Positions 1 through 9,190 of a stretch of 64,000 bases of DNA are shown here, in pieces (position 1 is the first letter of the stretch; each line of letters opens with the position of its first letter). Under the pieces are notes generated by a model. That model searched no databases. It had not been told where the DNA came from and saw only the letters and a list, made by a program, of their open reading frames with translations. The translations under genes were made by a program, and so were the position numbers. Location: contig NZ_BAAAZF010000001.1 of the NCBI RefSeq assembly GCF_039536765.1, positions 558,001-622,000 of the forward strand, read 5' to 3'. The DNA is from Parerythrobacter jejuensis. GTDB lineage: Bacteria > Pseudomonadota > Alphaproteobacteria > Sphingomonadales > Sphingomonadaceae.

Positions 1-1216
1 GTAGCGGCACACCCATCAGGGTAGAGATGCCGGTTCCACCACCGATTTTTCCGCTCGTGACCTCGCTTGGGAGCATATCGGGCTGGACTTCTTCCATCCG
101 GTCCCGTGGCGAAAGGATGACAGTCCGTTCCACAACATTGCGCAATTGGCGGACATTGCCCGGCCAGTCATAGGCCTGCAAGGCAGCAAGCGCTTCTTCG
201 CTGATCTCGGGTGGCTGGATGCCTTGTTCGGCGGAATACCGCGTGAAGAAATGTTCTGCCAGCGCGGGAATATCGTCACGCCGTTCGGCCAGCGAGGGGA
301 TCGAGACGGGCACGACGTTGAGACGGTAGAAAAGATCCTCCCGGAAGCTCTTCTCTTCAATTGCCTGCTGCAAGTCGCGCGCCGTCGACGAGACCACGCG
401 CACATCCACGCCGATCTGCCGGTTTCCGCCCACCCGGACGAAGCTCTGGTCAGTCAGCACCCGCAAGATGCGGGCCTGTGTCGAAAGCGGCATGTCTGCA
501 ATTTCGTCGAGATAAAGCGTACCGCCATCGGCGACCTCAAGCAGGCCCGGACGCACAAGCTTGCCATCCGATTCCTCGCCGAACAGCTCCTGTTCGAAGC
601 GTTCCGGCGTAATCCTGGCCGAATTGACGATCACGAAAGGATGGTTGCCACGCGGGCTCCAGCTGTGAAGCAACCGTGCTGCTACTTCCTTGCCGGCCCC
701 GGCAGGGCCTGAAATCAGTACGCGGCTACCGGTATTGGCAACGCGTTTGAGCGTGGCGCGGACCTGATTGATCGCCGAGCTATTGCCCGTAAACTCTTCT
801 CCGCCTGTAAAGCCCTGACGCAGCCGTACGTTCTCACGACGGAGACGCTCGGTCTCGGTTGCGCGCGCCACAAGGTGCAACAAGCGCTCTGCTTCGAACG
901 GTTTCTCGATAAAGTCCATCGCACCACGGCTTACCGCCGAAACAGCGGTGTCGATGTTGCCGTGTCCTGAGAAGATGATGACCGGCAATTCCGGCTCGCG
1001 TTGCTTGATCGCATCGAGCACTTCGAGGCCGTCCATCGGGCTGCCATGCAGCCACACATCCAGCAGCACCAGGCTGGGACGGCGTTCGTCGATCATCTGC
1101 AACGCAGTCGTGCTGTCACCTGCTGCGCGGCATTCATAGCCCTCGTCATCCAGCACACCGGACACAAGATCGCGGATGTCACGTTCGTCATCGACTACCA
1201 GAATATCCAACGTCAC
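1..1216 (-). CDS. ntrX: Nitrogen-regulation response regulator NtrX (3' end outside window)
   Basis: Response regulator partner of NtrY. Reading leftwards from a GTG at 1216 (GGGGAG about 8 bases upstream) gives a receiver domain with acidic pair D9/D10 and phospho-acceptor D53, then an AAA+ domain with an intact Walker A (GPAGAGKE). The frame stays open to the window edge, so the C-terminal Fis-type HTH is not seen. The GAFTGA loop, which contacts sigma-54 in true enhancer-binding proteins, is absent: the segment after ELFG reads EESDGKLVRPG. It is therefore probably a DNA-binding regulator that does not activate sigma-54. It is the last gene of dusB-ntrB-ntrC-ntrY-ntrX, 28 bases after ntrY. 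Confidence 0.93.
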   Translation of the reverse strand, partial: MTLDILVVDDERDIRDLVSGVLDDEGYECRAAGDSTTALQMIDERRPSLVLLDVWLHGSPMDGLEVLDAIKQREPELPVIIFSGHGNIDTAVSAVSRGAMDFIEKPFEAERLLHLVARATETERLRRENVRLRQGFTGGEEFTGNSSAINQVRATLKRVANTGSRVLISGPAGAGKEVAARLLHSWSPRGNHPFVIVNSARITPERFEQELFGEESDGKLVRPGLLEVADGGTLYLDEIADMPLSTQARILRVLTDQSFVRVGGNRQIGVDVRVVSSTARDLQQAIEEKSFREDLFYRLNVVPVSIPSLAERRDDIPALAEHFFTRYSAEQGIQPPEISEEALAALQAYDWPGNVRQLRNVVERTVILSPRDRMEEVQPDMLPSEVTSGKIGGGTGISTLMGVPL

Positions 1217-1244
1217 GGGCGGCTCTCCCCAAATTGAAGGATCA

Positions 1245-3467
1245 TCATTCGGCTGCCTCACTTTCGTGGATTACAGGGCTGCGCGCAAAGCGGAGAGTCA
1301 CGCAGGTACCGCCGGGATCGGCGGCAGAGAAAGTCATGTCGCCGCCATGTTCTTCGACAATCTTGTTGACGATCGCGAGGCCCAGGCCAGTGCCCTTTTC
1401 GCGGGTGGTCATATATGGCTCCATAATCCGTTCGCGCTCGAGCGGCAGGCCAACGCCGTTATCCTCGACCCGGATGGTGACCATCTCGTCATCTGCCGCC
1501 ATCGTTACGGCAATGCGGCCGCGGTAATCTATCTCCGCGTCTCGCGCCCGCCCCTCGACCGCTTCGACTGCATTCTTGAGCACATTGGTCAGGGCTTGGC
1601 CAAATTGGTGTCGGTCACACGCAATCGTCAGCGGCCCTTCTTGTTCGACCGACAATGCAAAGTCGACATCCTGATGTGCGACCTCTTGCAGGAACAGCGC
1701 CTGACGCAGGAGGTCGAGAGCGTCTTCCTGGCGAAATACCGGCTTGGGCAGTCGGGCGAAAGAGGAGAACTCATCGACCATGGTGCGCAAGGCACCGACC
1801 TGCCGGACGATGGTGGAAGTCAATTCGTCAAACAGGTCACCGTCGGTTTCGATCTGCTTGCGGTAGCGGCGCTTGAGACGCTCGGTCGCGAGCTGGATCG
1901 GGGTCAGCGGGTTCTTGATCTCATGAGCGATCCGGCGCGCCACGTCAGACCAGGCAGCTTGCCGTTGATCGAGCAATTGCCGGGTAATGTCCTCAAACGT
2001 GATCACAAAGCCTTGTGAGGCCGGTGCAAGTTTGACAGCCAAGGTCAGCAATTCCCCGCTCTTCGTGTAATTGACGACACCGCTTGAAAGGCCGGATTGG
2101 GCAAGTGCATCAATCTGAGGCGCGATTTCGTTCAGCGATAGGCCGCGATGGGTTTTGTCCGGCTGTTCCATCAGCAGCGACTTCGCGCTCGAATTCATCA
2201 GCAGGATCCGCCCGTCACCATCGGTCGAAATGATACCGGCGGTCATGGATTCCAGCACGGTTTCGATGAAGGCCCGGCGGTCATCAAGCTGCTGGTTTGC
2301 GGACACCAGCGCGTCCGTCTGGACCTCCAGCTGCGCCGTCATCCGGTTGAAAGCACGGTTTAGGAGCCCGATTTCGTCGCCGCCGGTCCGCCCGTCGACA
2401 CGCAAGGCAAAATTGCCCGCCCCGACCTTGCGCGCGGCGGCGACAAGATCCGTCAGAGGCTCCACCTGTCGGTCCGCAAAGCGCAGGGCAAACCATACCG
2501 CCAGTCCGACCAGGGCCAGGCTGACAAAGAACAGGGCAAGATTGAAGCGTAGCTGCAGCGCCCGCGCCCGGGTGGTCAGTTCCTGGTAGGATGTGACGAC
2601 CTGGCTGGCCTGTTCCCACTGGCTGAACGACAACGCCTCTGCATTGCGCGCGTTGTAGAGGAATATCCCGGCATCACGGTCAATAGGCGCAACCGCTTCG
2701 ATCCGTGTGGCATCGGCAAAGACAGCGTCGGTCTCGCCGCGACGGAATTGCTGGATCGCTTCGGCACCGACGATTTCCGGTTGATTGCCCTCGACCAGTC
2801 CAATCGCAAGGGCTGTGTTGACGGTCCCGTTTGGAAAGGCCTGCAGAATAGCCGATTCATTTATCTGCCGACCCTGCATCTGGTAATTATAGTCTTCGAG
2901 AAATTCCTGATTGGTCAGGTCGGCCAGCTCCCTCCCCTGCAGCAGGAACAGCATGTCGCTGGCCATCGCGCGAGTTTCATTGGCAACTTCCAACTGGTTT
3001 TGCTCGTAATAGCCGCGCGCCAGATTGTTGGCGCTTTCCATCACGCCACGCGATTGGCCGGAGAACCAGAAATCGACACCGGACTGGAACAGGAACGCCG
3101 CGAACCCCGCTACCAGCAAGGTCGGCACGGCCGAAATCAGCGAGAACAGGAAAACAAGGCGGACATGAAGCCGTGCGGTGCTGCCAGCAGCCCGCCGTAG
3201 GGCCAGGCGGCGGCCCAGCAGAACGAGCAGGCCCATGGCGGGGATCAAGGTCCCGATCAGGAGGCCGGTCACCTGCCGGGTCGGCAAGAGCTGGCCGTCA
3301 GGCGGGGCGCTGGTGAACGCCACCCAAGTCGCCACGATCATGCCGATGAATGCTGCCAGGCACGCAATCTCTAGGTAGCGGAATACATTAGCGCGTCGCG
3401 ACGCAATGACTGTCTGACGCCACCAGCGCGGACTTTGTCGCGAGATATTGCTGGATGTGCCCTGCAT
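1245..3467 (-). CDS. ntrY: Nitrogen-regulation sensor histidine kinase NtrY
   Basis: Membrane sensor kinase of the NtrYX system. With the ATG at 3467 the product is 740 residues. Two N-terminal membrane helices and a third after a basic stretch precede a periplasmic region; a fourth helix (ALFFVSLALVGLAVWFAL) leads into HAMP and PAS domains, then the DHp H-box ([14 protein letters not shown]) and the HATPase domain (NVLKNAVEAV, VEDNGVGLP, GTGLGLAI). A GTG at 3495-3497 extends the frame by 10 codons, but neither start has a clear Shine-Dalgarno. The ATG leaves a 62-base gap after ntrC that is packed with CAA/TTG dyads, which favours it. All catalytic motifs are intact. Confidence 0.95.
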   Translation of the reverse strand: MQGTSSNISRQSPRWWRQTVIASRRANVFRYLEIACLAAFIGMIVATWVAFTSAPPDGQLLPTRQVTGLLIGTLIPAMGLLVLLGRRLALRRAAGSTARLHVRLVFLFSLISAVPTLLVAGFAAFLFQSGVDFWFSGQSRGVMESANNLARGYYEQNQLEVANETRAMASDMLFLLQGRELADLTNQEFLEDYNYQMQGRQINESAILQAFPNGTVNTALAIGLVEGNQPEIVGAEAIQQFRRGETDAVFADATRIEAVAPIDRDAGIFLYNARNAEALSFSQWEQASQVVTSYQELTTRARALQLRFNLALFFVSLALVGLAVWFALRFADRQVEPLTDLVAAARKVGAGNFALRVDGRTGGDEIGLLNRAFNRMTAQLEVQTDALVSANQQLDDRRAFIETVLESMTAGIISTDGDGRILLMNSSAKSLLMEQPDKTHRGLSLNEIAPQIDALAQSGLSSGVVNYTKSGELLTLAVKLAPASQGFVITFEDITRQLLDQRQAAWSDVARRIAHEIKNPLTPIQLATERLKRRYRKQIETDGDLFDELTSTIVRQVGALRTMVDEFSSFARLPKPVFRQEDALDLLRQALFLQEVAHQDVDFALSVEQEGPLTIACDRHQFGQALTNVLKNAVEAVEGRARDAEIDYRGRIAVTMAADDEMVTIRVEDNGVGLPLERERIMEPYMTTREKGTGLGLAIVNKIVEEHGGDMTFSAADPGGTCVTLRFARSPVIHESEAAE

Positions 3468-3469
3468 CG

Positions 3470-3505
3470 TTGCGCAATTACAACGATAGTGTTGCACACT
3501 TGCAA
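3470..3505. promoter_or_regulatory. Cluster of short dyads between ntrC and ntrY
   Basis: Three overlapping inverted repeats occupy the gap just before the ntrY ATG: TTGCGCAA at 3470-3477, CAAC-GATAGT-GTTG at 3481-3494, and TTGCA-CACT-TGCAA at 3492-3505. They share TTG/CAA half-sites. Such a cluster in front of ntrYX suggests an operator, possibly autoregulatory. No sigma-70 promoter stands out. Confidence 0.35.
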
Positions 3506-3529
3506 GCGCTTTCTGCGCGTCCTGCTCGC

Positions 3530-4942
3530 CTAGCCCCGAATGGAGAACGCTTCGGCGACGATGCCCAGTTCGGCGAGCCGCTTGCGCAGTGTGTTGCGAT
3601 TGATGCCGAGCAATTCCGCGGCGCGAAGCTGGTTGCCCCCTGTCACGCGCAACGCATGCTCAAACAAGGGCTTTTCAAAGGCCGCCGATGCTGCGCGATA
3701 TAAGGCGCCGGGCGCGGGGCTTTCCCGCTCAATCCAGTCCATCATCGCCTGCTCTACACTGCCCGATCCCGCTGCAACCGTTCCGTCGCGCTCGCGCCCG
3801 ATTATCTCGCTGGCCAACGCCAGATCGATTACGTCATCACGTGCCATCAACGCCAAGCGGTAGATCAGATTGCGAAGCTCGCGCACATTGCCACGCCACG
3901 GCTGTTGTTCCAGCAATTTGATCGCGTCTTCGGCAATCCTGCGGCGCGGCAAACCGTCTTCCTCGGCTTGAGCCAGGAAATGGTTCGTCAGGGATCCAAT
4001 ATCATCCCGCCGTGCACGCAAGGGGGGCAACTCGATCGGCACAACATTGAGGCGATAGAACAGGTCTTCGCGGAACTGTCCGCTGGCAATCAGAGGAGAC
4101 AGATCACGATTGGTCGCCGCAACGATGCGTACATCGACAGCTACATCCTGCCGCCCACCAATGCGCCGAATGCGCCCGGATTGCAGGGCGCGCAGCAGCC
4201 GGGTCTGAGCTTCGATGGGCATGTCCCCGATTTCGTCCAGGAACAACGTTCCGCCATTGGCTTGTTCGAACTTGCCGATGGCCTGACCGACCGCGCCGGT
4301 GAATGCACCTTTTTCGTGGCCGAACAATTCGCTTTCGATCAGGTCGCGCGGGATGGCGGCGGCGTTCACGGCCACGAACGGGCCCGTCTTGCGCGAACCG
4401 AGCTGGTGGATGGCCTCGGCGACCAATTCCTTGCCCGTCCCCGATTCGCCGAGAACCAAGACTGTCAGGTCATTCCGCAGGACCCGCGTGATCATCCGGA
4501 AAACGCCCTGCATGGCCTGGCTGCGCCCGACCAGGGGCAAGGTGCTGTCCGCCTCGCCCGCTCCGGTCTCGTCGCTCGGCGACGAGCCGGCCGCCTGGCG
4601 CACGGCGCGGATTAGATCATCCAGGTCAAATGGCTTGGGAAAGTACTCGAATGCCTCATTCTCACTCGCCCTGACGGCGGTATCGAGAGTATTTTGCGCG
4701 GAGAGCACAATGATCGGCATGTTCGGATGCGCTTCACGCACCCTGCCGAGCGAGGCGATGCCGTCGCCGTCCTCCAGGATGACATCGGTCAGCATCGCGG
4801 CATAGGTATTTGCTGCGAGAAGAGTGTCGCGCTCAGCAATCGCGGGGCAGCGGTCGACGCTATACCCTTCCCCTTCGAGCGCGGTCACGATCACTGTCGC
4901 GATTGCATCATCATCTTCAACCAGCAGAATCGGATCGTTCAT
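3530..4942 (-). CDS. ntrC: Nitrogen regulation response regulator NtrC
   Basis: Sigma-54 enhancer-binding protein of 470 residues that activates nitrogen-assimilation genes when phosphorylated by NtrB. The receiver domain (1-115) has phospho-acceptor D53 and conserved K103 in the FPKPFD motif. The AAA+ domain has Walker A GESGTGKE (about 165-172), the GAFTGA sigma-54 loop at 212-217 and Walker B TLFLDEIGD. The C-terminus is a Fis-type HTH (GGNQLRAAELLGINRNTLRKRL). Its start overlaps the ntrB stop by ATGA (4939-4942). Unlike NtrX in the same operon it keeps the full sigma-54 activation machinery. Confidence 0.97.
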   Translation of the reverse strand: MNDPILLVEDDDAIATVIVTALEGEGYSVDRCPAIAERDTLLAANTYAAMLTDVILEDGDGIASLGRVREAHPNMPIIVLSAQNTLDTAVRASENEAFEYFPKPFDLDDLIRAVRQAAGSSPSDETGAGEADSTLPLVGRSQAMQGVFRMITRVLRNDLTVLVLGESGTGKELVAEAIHQLGSRKTGPFVAVNAAAIPRDLIESELFGHEKGAFTGAVGQAIGKFEQANGGTLFLDEIGDMPIEAQTRLLRALQSGRIRRIGGRQDVAVDVRIVAATNRDLSPLIASGQFREDLFYRLNVVPIELPPLRARRDDIGSLTNHFLAQAEEDGLPRRRIAEDAIKLLEQQPWRGNVRELRNLIYRLALMARDDVIDLALASEIIGRERDGTVAAGSGSVEQAMMDWIERESPAPGALYRAASAAFEKPLFEHALRVTGGNQLRAAELLGINRNTLRKRLAELGIVAEAFSIRG

Positions 4943-6012
4943 CGGGCAGCCTTTGGTGCAGTCGCCAGGTTAATGCGAAAACGGGTTTGTTGCGCACGAT
5001 CATCGCGCTCATGTGCAATCCTGCCCTCCATATCGCGCACAAGCTTACGAACGAGCGCGAGGCCAAGACCCTGCCCGCCTTTCTTGGAGGTGACGAAGGG
5101 CTCGAACACACGGTCCCGCAAGGCCGGATCGATGCCGGGCCCATTATCAATGATGGTCACTTCAATCGGCAGTCTGACCGAACGCCCAGGACGCAAGGCG
5201 TTCATCACCAGCCCGCTGACAAAGCGGGTCTGCACGATGACAGTCCCGCCACCATCAACATCATGGCAAGCATCCCGAGCATTCCCGAGAAGATTGATCA
5301 GCACCTGCTGCAAGGCATCCCGGCTGGCCCATACTCCGGGCAAGGAAGGATCGAATTCCTCTTCAAAGGTAACGCCTCGATCATCTGCCGACTGGATGAC
5401 TGTCAAAGCAGAGCGGATGATCTCGTGAAGGTTGATCTCTTCCAGCGGATCGGTGTTCTTGCTGCCGAGCCGCTGCATCCGGTCAATCAATCGCGCAATC
5501 CGGTCGACCTCGCCCGCAATCAGACGGGCAAAGGGACGGTCAGCCTCGGGCAATTTCTTGACCAGCAATTGGCCTGCCCCGCGGATTGCCGCGAGCGGAT
5601 TCTTGATTTCATGGGCCAAGACGGCAGGCGCGGCGAGCATCGCATCCTCTGGCGCTTCGTCCATGTCGGTTTGGCCAATGTCGGAAAGAGTCACGACGCG
5701 CCAACCTTCATGCCCTGCCACCGGCGACAAGGTCAGATTGACCTGCCGGGAGCCGCCCGGAACGCCGATCGGCAAGCCTCGTGCAGTTAGCCGCGCTTCG
5801 CCATCCGCGAACCGCTCAAACACGCGCGGGTCGGTGATCTCCACCTTGTCGAGGAACCTGTTTCCCAACAGCCTGCTGGCACTGCTTCCCAACAGATCTT
5901 CCGCCGCAGGATTTGTTTCTTCAATAATCCCGTCCGGATCGAGCAGGATCATCGCAAACACCAGTCCGGCGATCTGGCTTTGCGGGTCGGGCCTCACGGC
6001 CACATCGCTCAC
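4939..6012 (-). CDS. ntrB: Nitrogen regulation sensor kinase NtrB
   Basis: Soluble histidine kinase/phosphatase of 357 residues that controls NtrC and is normally governed by a PII protein. An N-terminal PAS domain (about 10-125) is followed by the DHp H-box ([20 protein letters not shown]) and the HATPase domain ([30 protein letters not shown]). No membrane segment is present, as expected for NtrB. It overlaps dusB upstream (6009-6012) and ntrC downstream by ATGA, so translation is probably coupled. The order dusB(nifR3)-ntrB-ntrC is typical of alphaproteobacteria. Confidence 0.97.
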   Translation of the reverse strand: MSDVAVRPDPQSQIAGLVFAMILLDPDGIIEETNPAAEDLLGSSASRLLGNRFLDKVEITDPRVFERFADGEARLTARGLPIGVPGGSRQVNLTLSPVAGHEGWRVVTLSDIGQTDMDEAPEDAMLAAPAVLAHEIKNPLAAIRGAGQLLVKKLPEADRPFARLIAGEVDRIARLIDRMQRLGSKNTDPLEEINLHEIIRSALTVIQSADDRGVTFEEEFDPSLPGVWASRDALQQVLINLLGNARDACHDVDGGGTVIVQTRFVSGLVMNALRPGRSVRLPIEVTIIDNGPGIDPALRDRVFEPFVTSKKGGQGLGLALVRKLVRDMEGRIAHERDDRAQQTRFRINLATAPKAAR

Positions 6013-7025
6013 GCAGCGCGCCGCCGCAGGAACGGCTCGTAGAAACGCTCGATCTCCCCCAGCACCTGGTCCGGGTCATCGATGAAGTTCACATGGTTCC
6101 GGAATTCGGCGGAGCCGTGCATGCCCTTGGTGTACCAACCCAGATGCTTGCGTGCCACCTTGGTCCCGACATCGCGCCCATACAGATCGAGCATGCCGCG
6201 ATAATGCTCCACGAGCGTGGTGTACTGCTCGTCAAAAGTCGGGCTCTCGAGCAGTTCGCCGGTGTGCCACCAATGCATAACCTGCCCGAGCAGCCATGGC
6301 TTGCCGTAAGCACCGCGTCCGATCATCACGCCATCTGCGCCCGACTGGTCGAGCGCCTTGGCCGCATCATCAACACCGCAAATATCGCCGTTCACAACCA
6401 CCGGGATCGAGACTGCATCCTTCACCTTGCGGATGAAGGCCCAGTCAGCGCTGCCTTTGTACATCTGGTTTCGCGTACGCCCGTGGACTGTGATCATCTT
6501 GACGCCGATATCTTCGGCAATGCGCGCCAGTTCCGGGGCGTTGAGGCTTGCATGGTCCCATCCCATCCGCATCTTCACGGTAACGGGGACATCCACGGCC
6601 TTCACTGTCGCTTCCATCAGCTTTGTCGCCAGAGGCACTTCGCGCATAAGCGCGCTGCCGGCGAGGCCGTTGGTGACCTTGCGCACCGGGCAACCGAAAT
6701 TGATGTCGATAATGTCGGCACCGCGATCCTGGTTCAGCTTCGCTGCCTCGCCCATGGACTCTGGATCGCACCCGACCAGCTGCATCGAAACCGGTTCTTC
6801 GATCGGATCCCAGGCGGCCTTCTGGATGCTCTGCCGGGTCTCACGAATGGCGGCTTGGCTCGCAATCATTTCCGTCACATTCAGGCCCGACCCATAGCGG
6901 CGGACCAGCGTCCGGAACGGCATGTCGGTAACGCCCGTCATCGGCGCGAGGACCACGGGCGTGTCAATCGTGACAGAGCCGATCTGGATCGGCTTAACCG
7001 GGGGAGGAGTGGGAAGCGATGTCAT
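6009..7025 (-). CDS. dusB: tRNA-dihydrouridine synthase DusB
   Basis: FMN enzyme of 338 residues reducing uridine to dihydrouridine in tRNA D-loops. The TIM-barrel start [15 protein letters not shown], the catalytic-cysteine segment [20 protein letters not shown] and the FMN/phosphate region [19 protein letters not shown] are visible. The ATG at 7025 is chosen because the conserved protein begins there; the frame stays open much further upstream, but that part lies opposite ispDF and has no family likeness. It is the first gene of the ntr operon and divergent from ispDF across 81 bases. Confidence 0.96.
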   Translation of the reverse strand: MTSLPTPPPVKPIQIGSVTIDTPVVLAPMTGVTDMPFRTLVRRYGSGLNVTEMIASQAAIRETRQSIQKAAWDPIEEPVSMQLVGCDPESMGEAAKLNQDRGADIIDINFGCPVRKVTNGLAGSALMREVPLATKLMEATVKAVDVPVTVKMRMGWDHASLNAPELARIAEDIGVKMITVHGRTRNQMYKGSADWAFIRKVKDAVSIPVVVNGDICGVDDAAKALDQSGADGVMIGRGAYGKPWLLGQVMHWWHTGELLESPTFDEQYTTLVEHYRGMLDLYGRDVGTKVARKHLGWYTKGMHGSAEFRNHVNFIDDPDQVLGEIERFYEPFLRRRAA

Positions 7026-7030
7026 ATTGC

Positions 7031-7061
7031 GGTGCGATATGCTTAAAATTTGAGCAGCACC
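7031..7061. promoter_or_regulatory. AT-centred palindrome between dusB and ispDF
   Basis: An imperfect palindrome (GGTGC at 7031-7035, GCACC at 7057-7061) surrounds an inner dyad GCTtAAAATTTgAGC. It lies 6 bases in front of dusB in a GC-rich divergent gap. The half-sites recall the NtrC element, but they are everted relative to the usual GCAC...GTGC order. Its role is uncertain. Confidence 0.3.
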
Positions 7062-7106
7062 TAGTGGATTGCAGGCGGCGGCGCAAGCGCGTAGCGGGCG
7101 CAGGCC

Positions 7107-8258
7107 ATGACTGAGACAGGCCCCCTCCCCCCCTTCTGCGTGGTTATCGTCGCTGCCGGCAAAGGTATGCGTGCCGGGCAACCCGTGCCCAAGCAATTCG
7201 CCATGTGGCGCGGCAAGCCGGTCCTGCGTCATTCGGCAGAGGCTTTGCTGAATGCCGGAGCCTCCTCGATCGTTGTCGCTATCCCCGCCGGCGGAGATGC
7301 GGCAGCACAAGAGGCTCTCAGGGGCTTGGAAGAGTGCCAGCTCGTGACCGGCGGCGCTTCGCGGCAGCATTCGGTCAGACTTGCCCTTGAGGCGCTTGAG
7401 CAAGACAGCCCTGCCCGCGTGCTTATCCATGATGCGGCCCGCCCAATCCTGCCCCGCGAAGTCATCGCTCGGGTTCTGACGGCGCTGGATACTCATACCG
7501 GTGCAATTCCCGTGCTTCCTGTTGTCGACAGCCTGGCGCGCGAGACCGATGGCGTCATGAGCGGCGCAGCAGACCGCTCTGCACTCAGGCGGGTGCAAAC
7601 CCCGCAGGGATTCCGCTTCAACGAGATACTCGCAGCCCACCGTGCTTGGGTGGGCGATGCCACGGCTGGAGACGACGCGCAGGTCCTCCAGTCCCATGCG
7701 GGAAGCATTGCCATGGTGCCGGGTGACGAAGCGCTCAAGAAGCTAACATATGCGGAGGACTTCATGGGCAATTTACCACCGATGCGAGTCGGGACCGGTT
7801 ATGACGTCCACAAGCTCGCCATGGGTGAGGAATTGTGGCTCGGCGGTATCAGGATCGAACACGACAAGGGCCTGGCTGGCCATAGCGACGCAGATGTCGC
7901 CTTGCATGCCATCATCGATGCCTTGCTTGGTGCGATCGGCAATGGCGATATCGGCAGCCACTTTCCGCCAAGCGATGACCGCTGGAAGGGCGCTGCTTCT
8001 TCCGCATTCCTCGAACATGCGGTCTCACTGGTGGCATCAGCTGGCTACCGCGTCGGCAATATTGATCTCACCATCATCTGCGAGGCCCCGAAGATCGGCC
8101 CCCATCGCGAAGCAATGCGCGCGACCATTGCCGCGCTCTGCAGCTGCAATATCGATCAGATCAGCGTGAAGGCCACCACCACCGAACGGCTCGGCTTTAC
8201 CGGCCGCGGCGAAGGCATTGCCGCACAAGCGGTTGCGACCGTGATGCGAGAGGCGTAA
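7107..8258 (+). CDS. ispDF: Bifunctional IspD/IspF (MEP isoprenoid pathway)
   Basis: Fusion enzyme of 383 residues that makes CDP-methylerythritol from MEP and CTP and cyclises CDP-ME 2-phosphate to MEcPP. The IspD half (about 1-228) has the nucleotide-binding start [13 protein letters not shown] and LIHDAARP. The IspF half (about 229-383) has GTGYDVHKL and HSDADV, which carry metal-binding residues, and ends with the usual [17 protein letters not shown]. IspE, which acts between the two steps, is not in the window. The fused form is known from alphaproteobacteria and campylobacters. pncC follows 9 bases later and is probably co-transcribed. Confidence 0.97.
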   Translation: MTETGPLPPFCVVIVAAGKGMRAGQPVPKQFAMWRGKPVLRHSAEALLNAGASSIVVAIPAGGDAAAQEALRGLEECQLVTGGASRQHSVRLALEALEQDSPARVLIHDAARPILPREVIARVLTALDTHTGAIPVLPVVDSLARETDGVMSGAADRSALRRVQTPQGFRFNEILAAHRAWVGDATAGDDAQVLQSHAGSIAMVPGDEALKKLTYAEDFMGNLPPMRVGTGYDVHKLAMGEELWLGGIRIEHDKGLAGHSDADVALHAIIDALLGAIGNGDIGSHFPPSDDRWKGAASSAFLEHAVSLVASAGYRVGNIDLTIICEAPKIGPHREAMRATIAALCSCNIDQISVKATTTERLGFTGRGEGIAAQAVATVMREA

Positions 8259-8267
8259 CGCGGCGAA

Positions 8268-8768
8268 ATGGCTGATATCCTGCTCCCCCCGGACATTGAC
8301 GACCTTGCCAAACAGGTTGTCGAACTGAACACGTCCGCTGGTCGAACGGTGACCCTCGCCGAGAGTTGCACAGGCGGGCTGGTTGCCGGAGCGATTACCG
8401 AGATTCCCGGCTCATCCGCTGTGCTCGATCGCGGTTTCGTCACCTATTCCAACGAAGCGAAGATGGAGATGCTCGGTGTGCCGAGCGACATCATCGAAAC
8501 CTTTGGCGCCGTTTCGATCGCCTGCGTCTGGGCCATGGCCAAAGGGGCGCTGGAGAACAGCAAGGCCGATGTTGCGGTCGCCATCAGCGGGGTTGCAGGG
8601 CCCGGCGGCGGAACCCCCACAAAACCCGTTGGCACAGTTGTCTTCGCGCGGGTCGTCCGCGGAGAGAACGGAGAGCCCGAGGGCGAATTGAAAAGCTTCG
8701 GAGATATCGGCCGCGCCGAAATCAGGCGTCAGGCAACGCTTTGCGCGCTGGATCTGCTGCTACCGTAA
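8268..8768 (+). CDS. pncC: CinA-family nicotinamide-nucleotide amidase
   Basis: A 166-residue single-domain CinA C-terminal protein that deamidates nicotinamide mononucleotide in NAD recycling. LAESCTGGLVAGAITEIPGSS carries the catalytic serine of the family, and the glycine-rich GVAGPGGGTPTKPVGTV segment follows. The N-terminal molybdopterin-binding-like domain of full CinA is absent, so it is the stand-alone PncC form. Its last 40 bases overlap the end of the convergent COQ10-like gene. Confidence 0.92.
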   Translation: MADILLPPDIDDLAKQVVELNTSAGRTVTLAESCTGGLVAGAITEIPGSSAVLDRGFVTYSNEAKMEMLGVPSDIIETFGAVSIACVWAMAKGALENSKADVAVAISGVAGPGGGTPTKPVGTVVFARVVRGENGEPEGELKSFGDIGRAEIRRQATLCALDLLLP

Positions 8769-9190
8769 AGTGTGTTGGCGCGGGCCTCGAAAGCTTCCAC
8801 CATGCGCCGGAACGCGCGATCGAAATACTGACCAGCAAGTGCTTCGAACACCCTGTTCTTGAACGTAAAGTCAACGCAGAAATCGACTTGGCACCCGCCA
8901 TCGCCCCGCGGCTTGAACCACCATTGATTGTCCAGATCGCGCAACGGTCCATCGACGTAGTGAACCCGGATATGGCCCGGCCGTTCTTTCTCCACACGGG
9001 AGGTGAATCGTTCCCTCAGGGATTTGAAACCGACCACCATGTCGGCGACCATTTCGGTTTCGCTGTCGCTCCGCACCCGGGTTGCCACGACCCATGGCAG
9101 AAACTCGGCATATCGGCCCACATCGGCAACCAGATCGTACATCTGCTCGCAGCTATAGGGCAGCTCGCGCTGTTCCCGGATGCCCGGCAT
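8729..9190 (-). CDS. COQ10/RatA-type START-domain protein
   Basis: A 153-residue polyketide-cyclase/START protein. Features are the early motif YSCEQMYDLVADVGRYAEFLPWVV, the mid-domain FKSLRERFTSRV and the C-terminal amphipathic helix (FDRAFRRMVEAFEARA). In mitochondria COQ10 binds ubiquinone and supports respiration; the E. coli homologue RatA has been described as a ribosome-association toxin. The short length and alphaproteobacterial origin favour the COQ10-like role. Its ATG overlaps the lipA stop in TGATG (9188-9192), so the two are coupled, and its 3' end overlaps pncC tail to tail. Confidence 0.88.
   Translation of the reverse strand: MPGIREQRELPYSCEQMYDLVADVGRYAEFLPWVVATRVRSDSETEMVADMVVGFKSLRERFTSRVEKERPGHIRVHYVDGPLRDLDNQWWFKPRGDGGCQVDFCVDFTFKNRVFEALAGQYFDRAFRRMVEAFEARANTLYGSSRSSAQSVA

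Noticed and set aside
3905-5790. Long plus-strand open frames opposite ntrC and ntrB
   Set aside because: Shadows of the intact ntr genes; no domain or ribosome site.
7026-7697. 224-codon upstream extension of DusB
   Set aside because: The extension runs through the divergent promoter and ispDF coding sequence and has no DusB similarity; ATG 7025 matches the family start.
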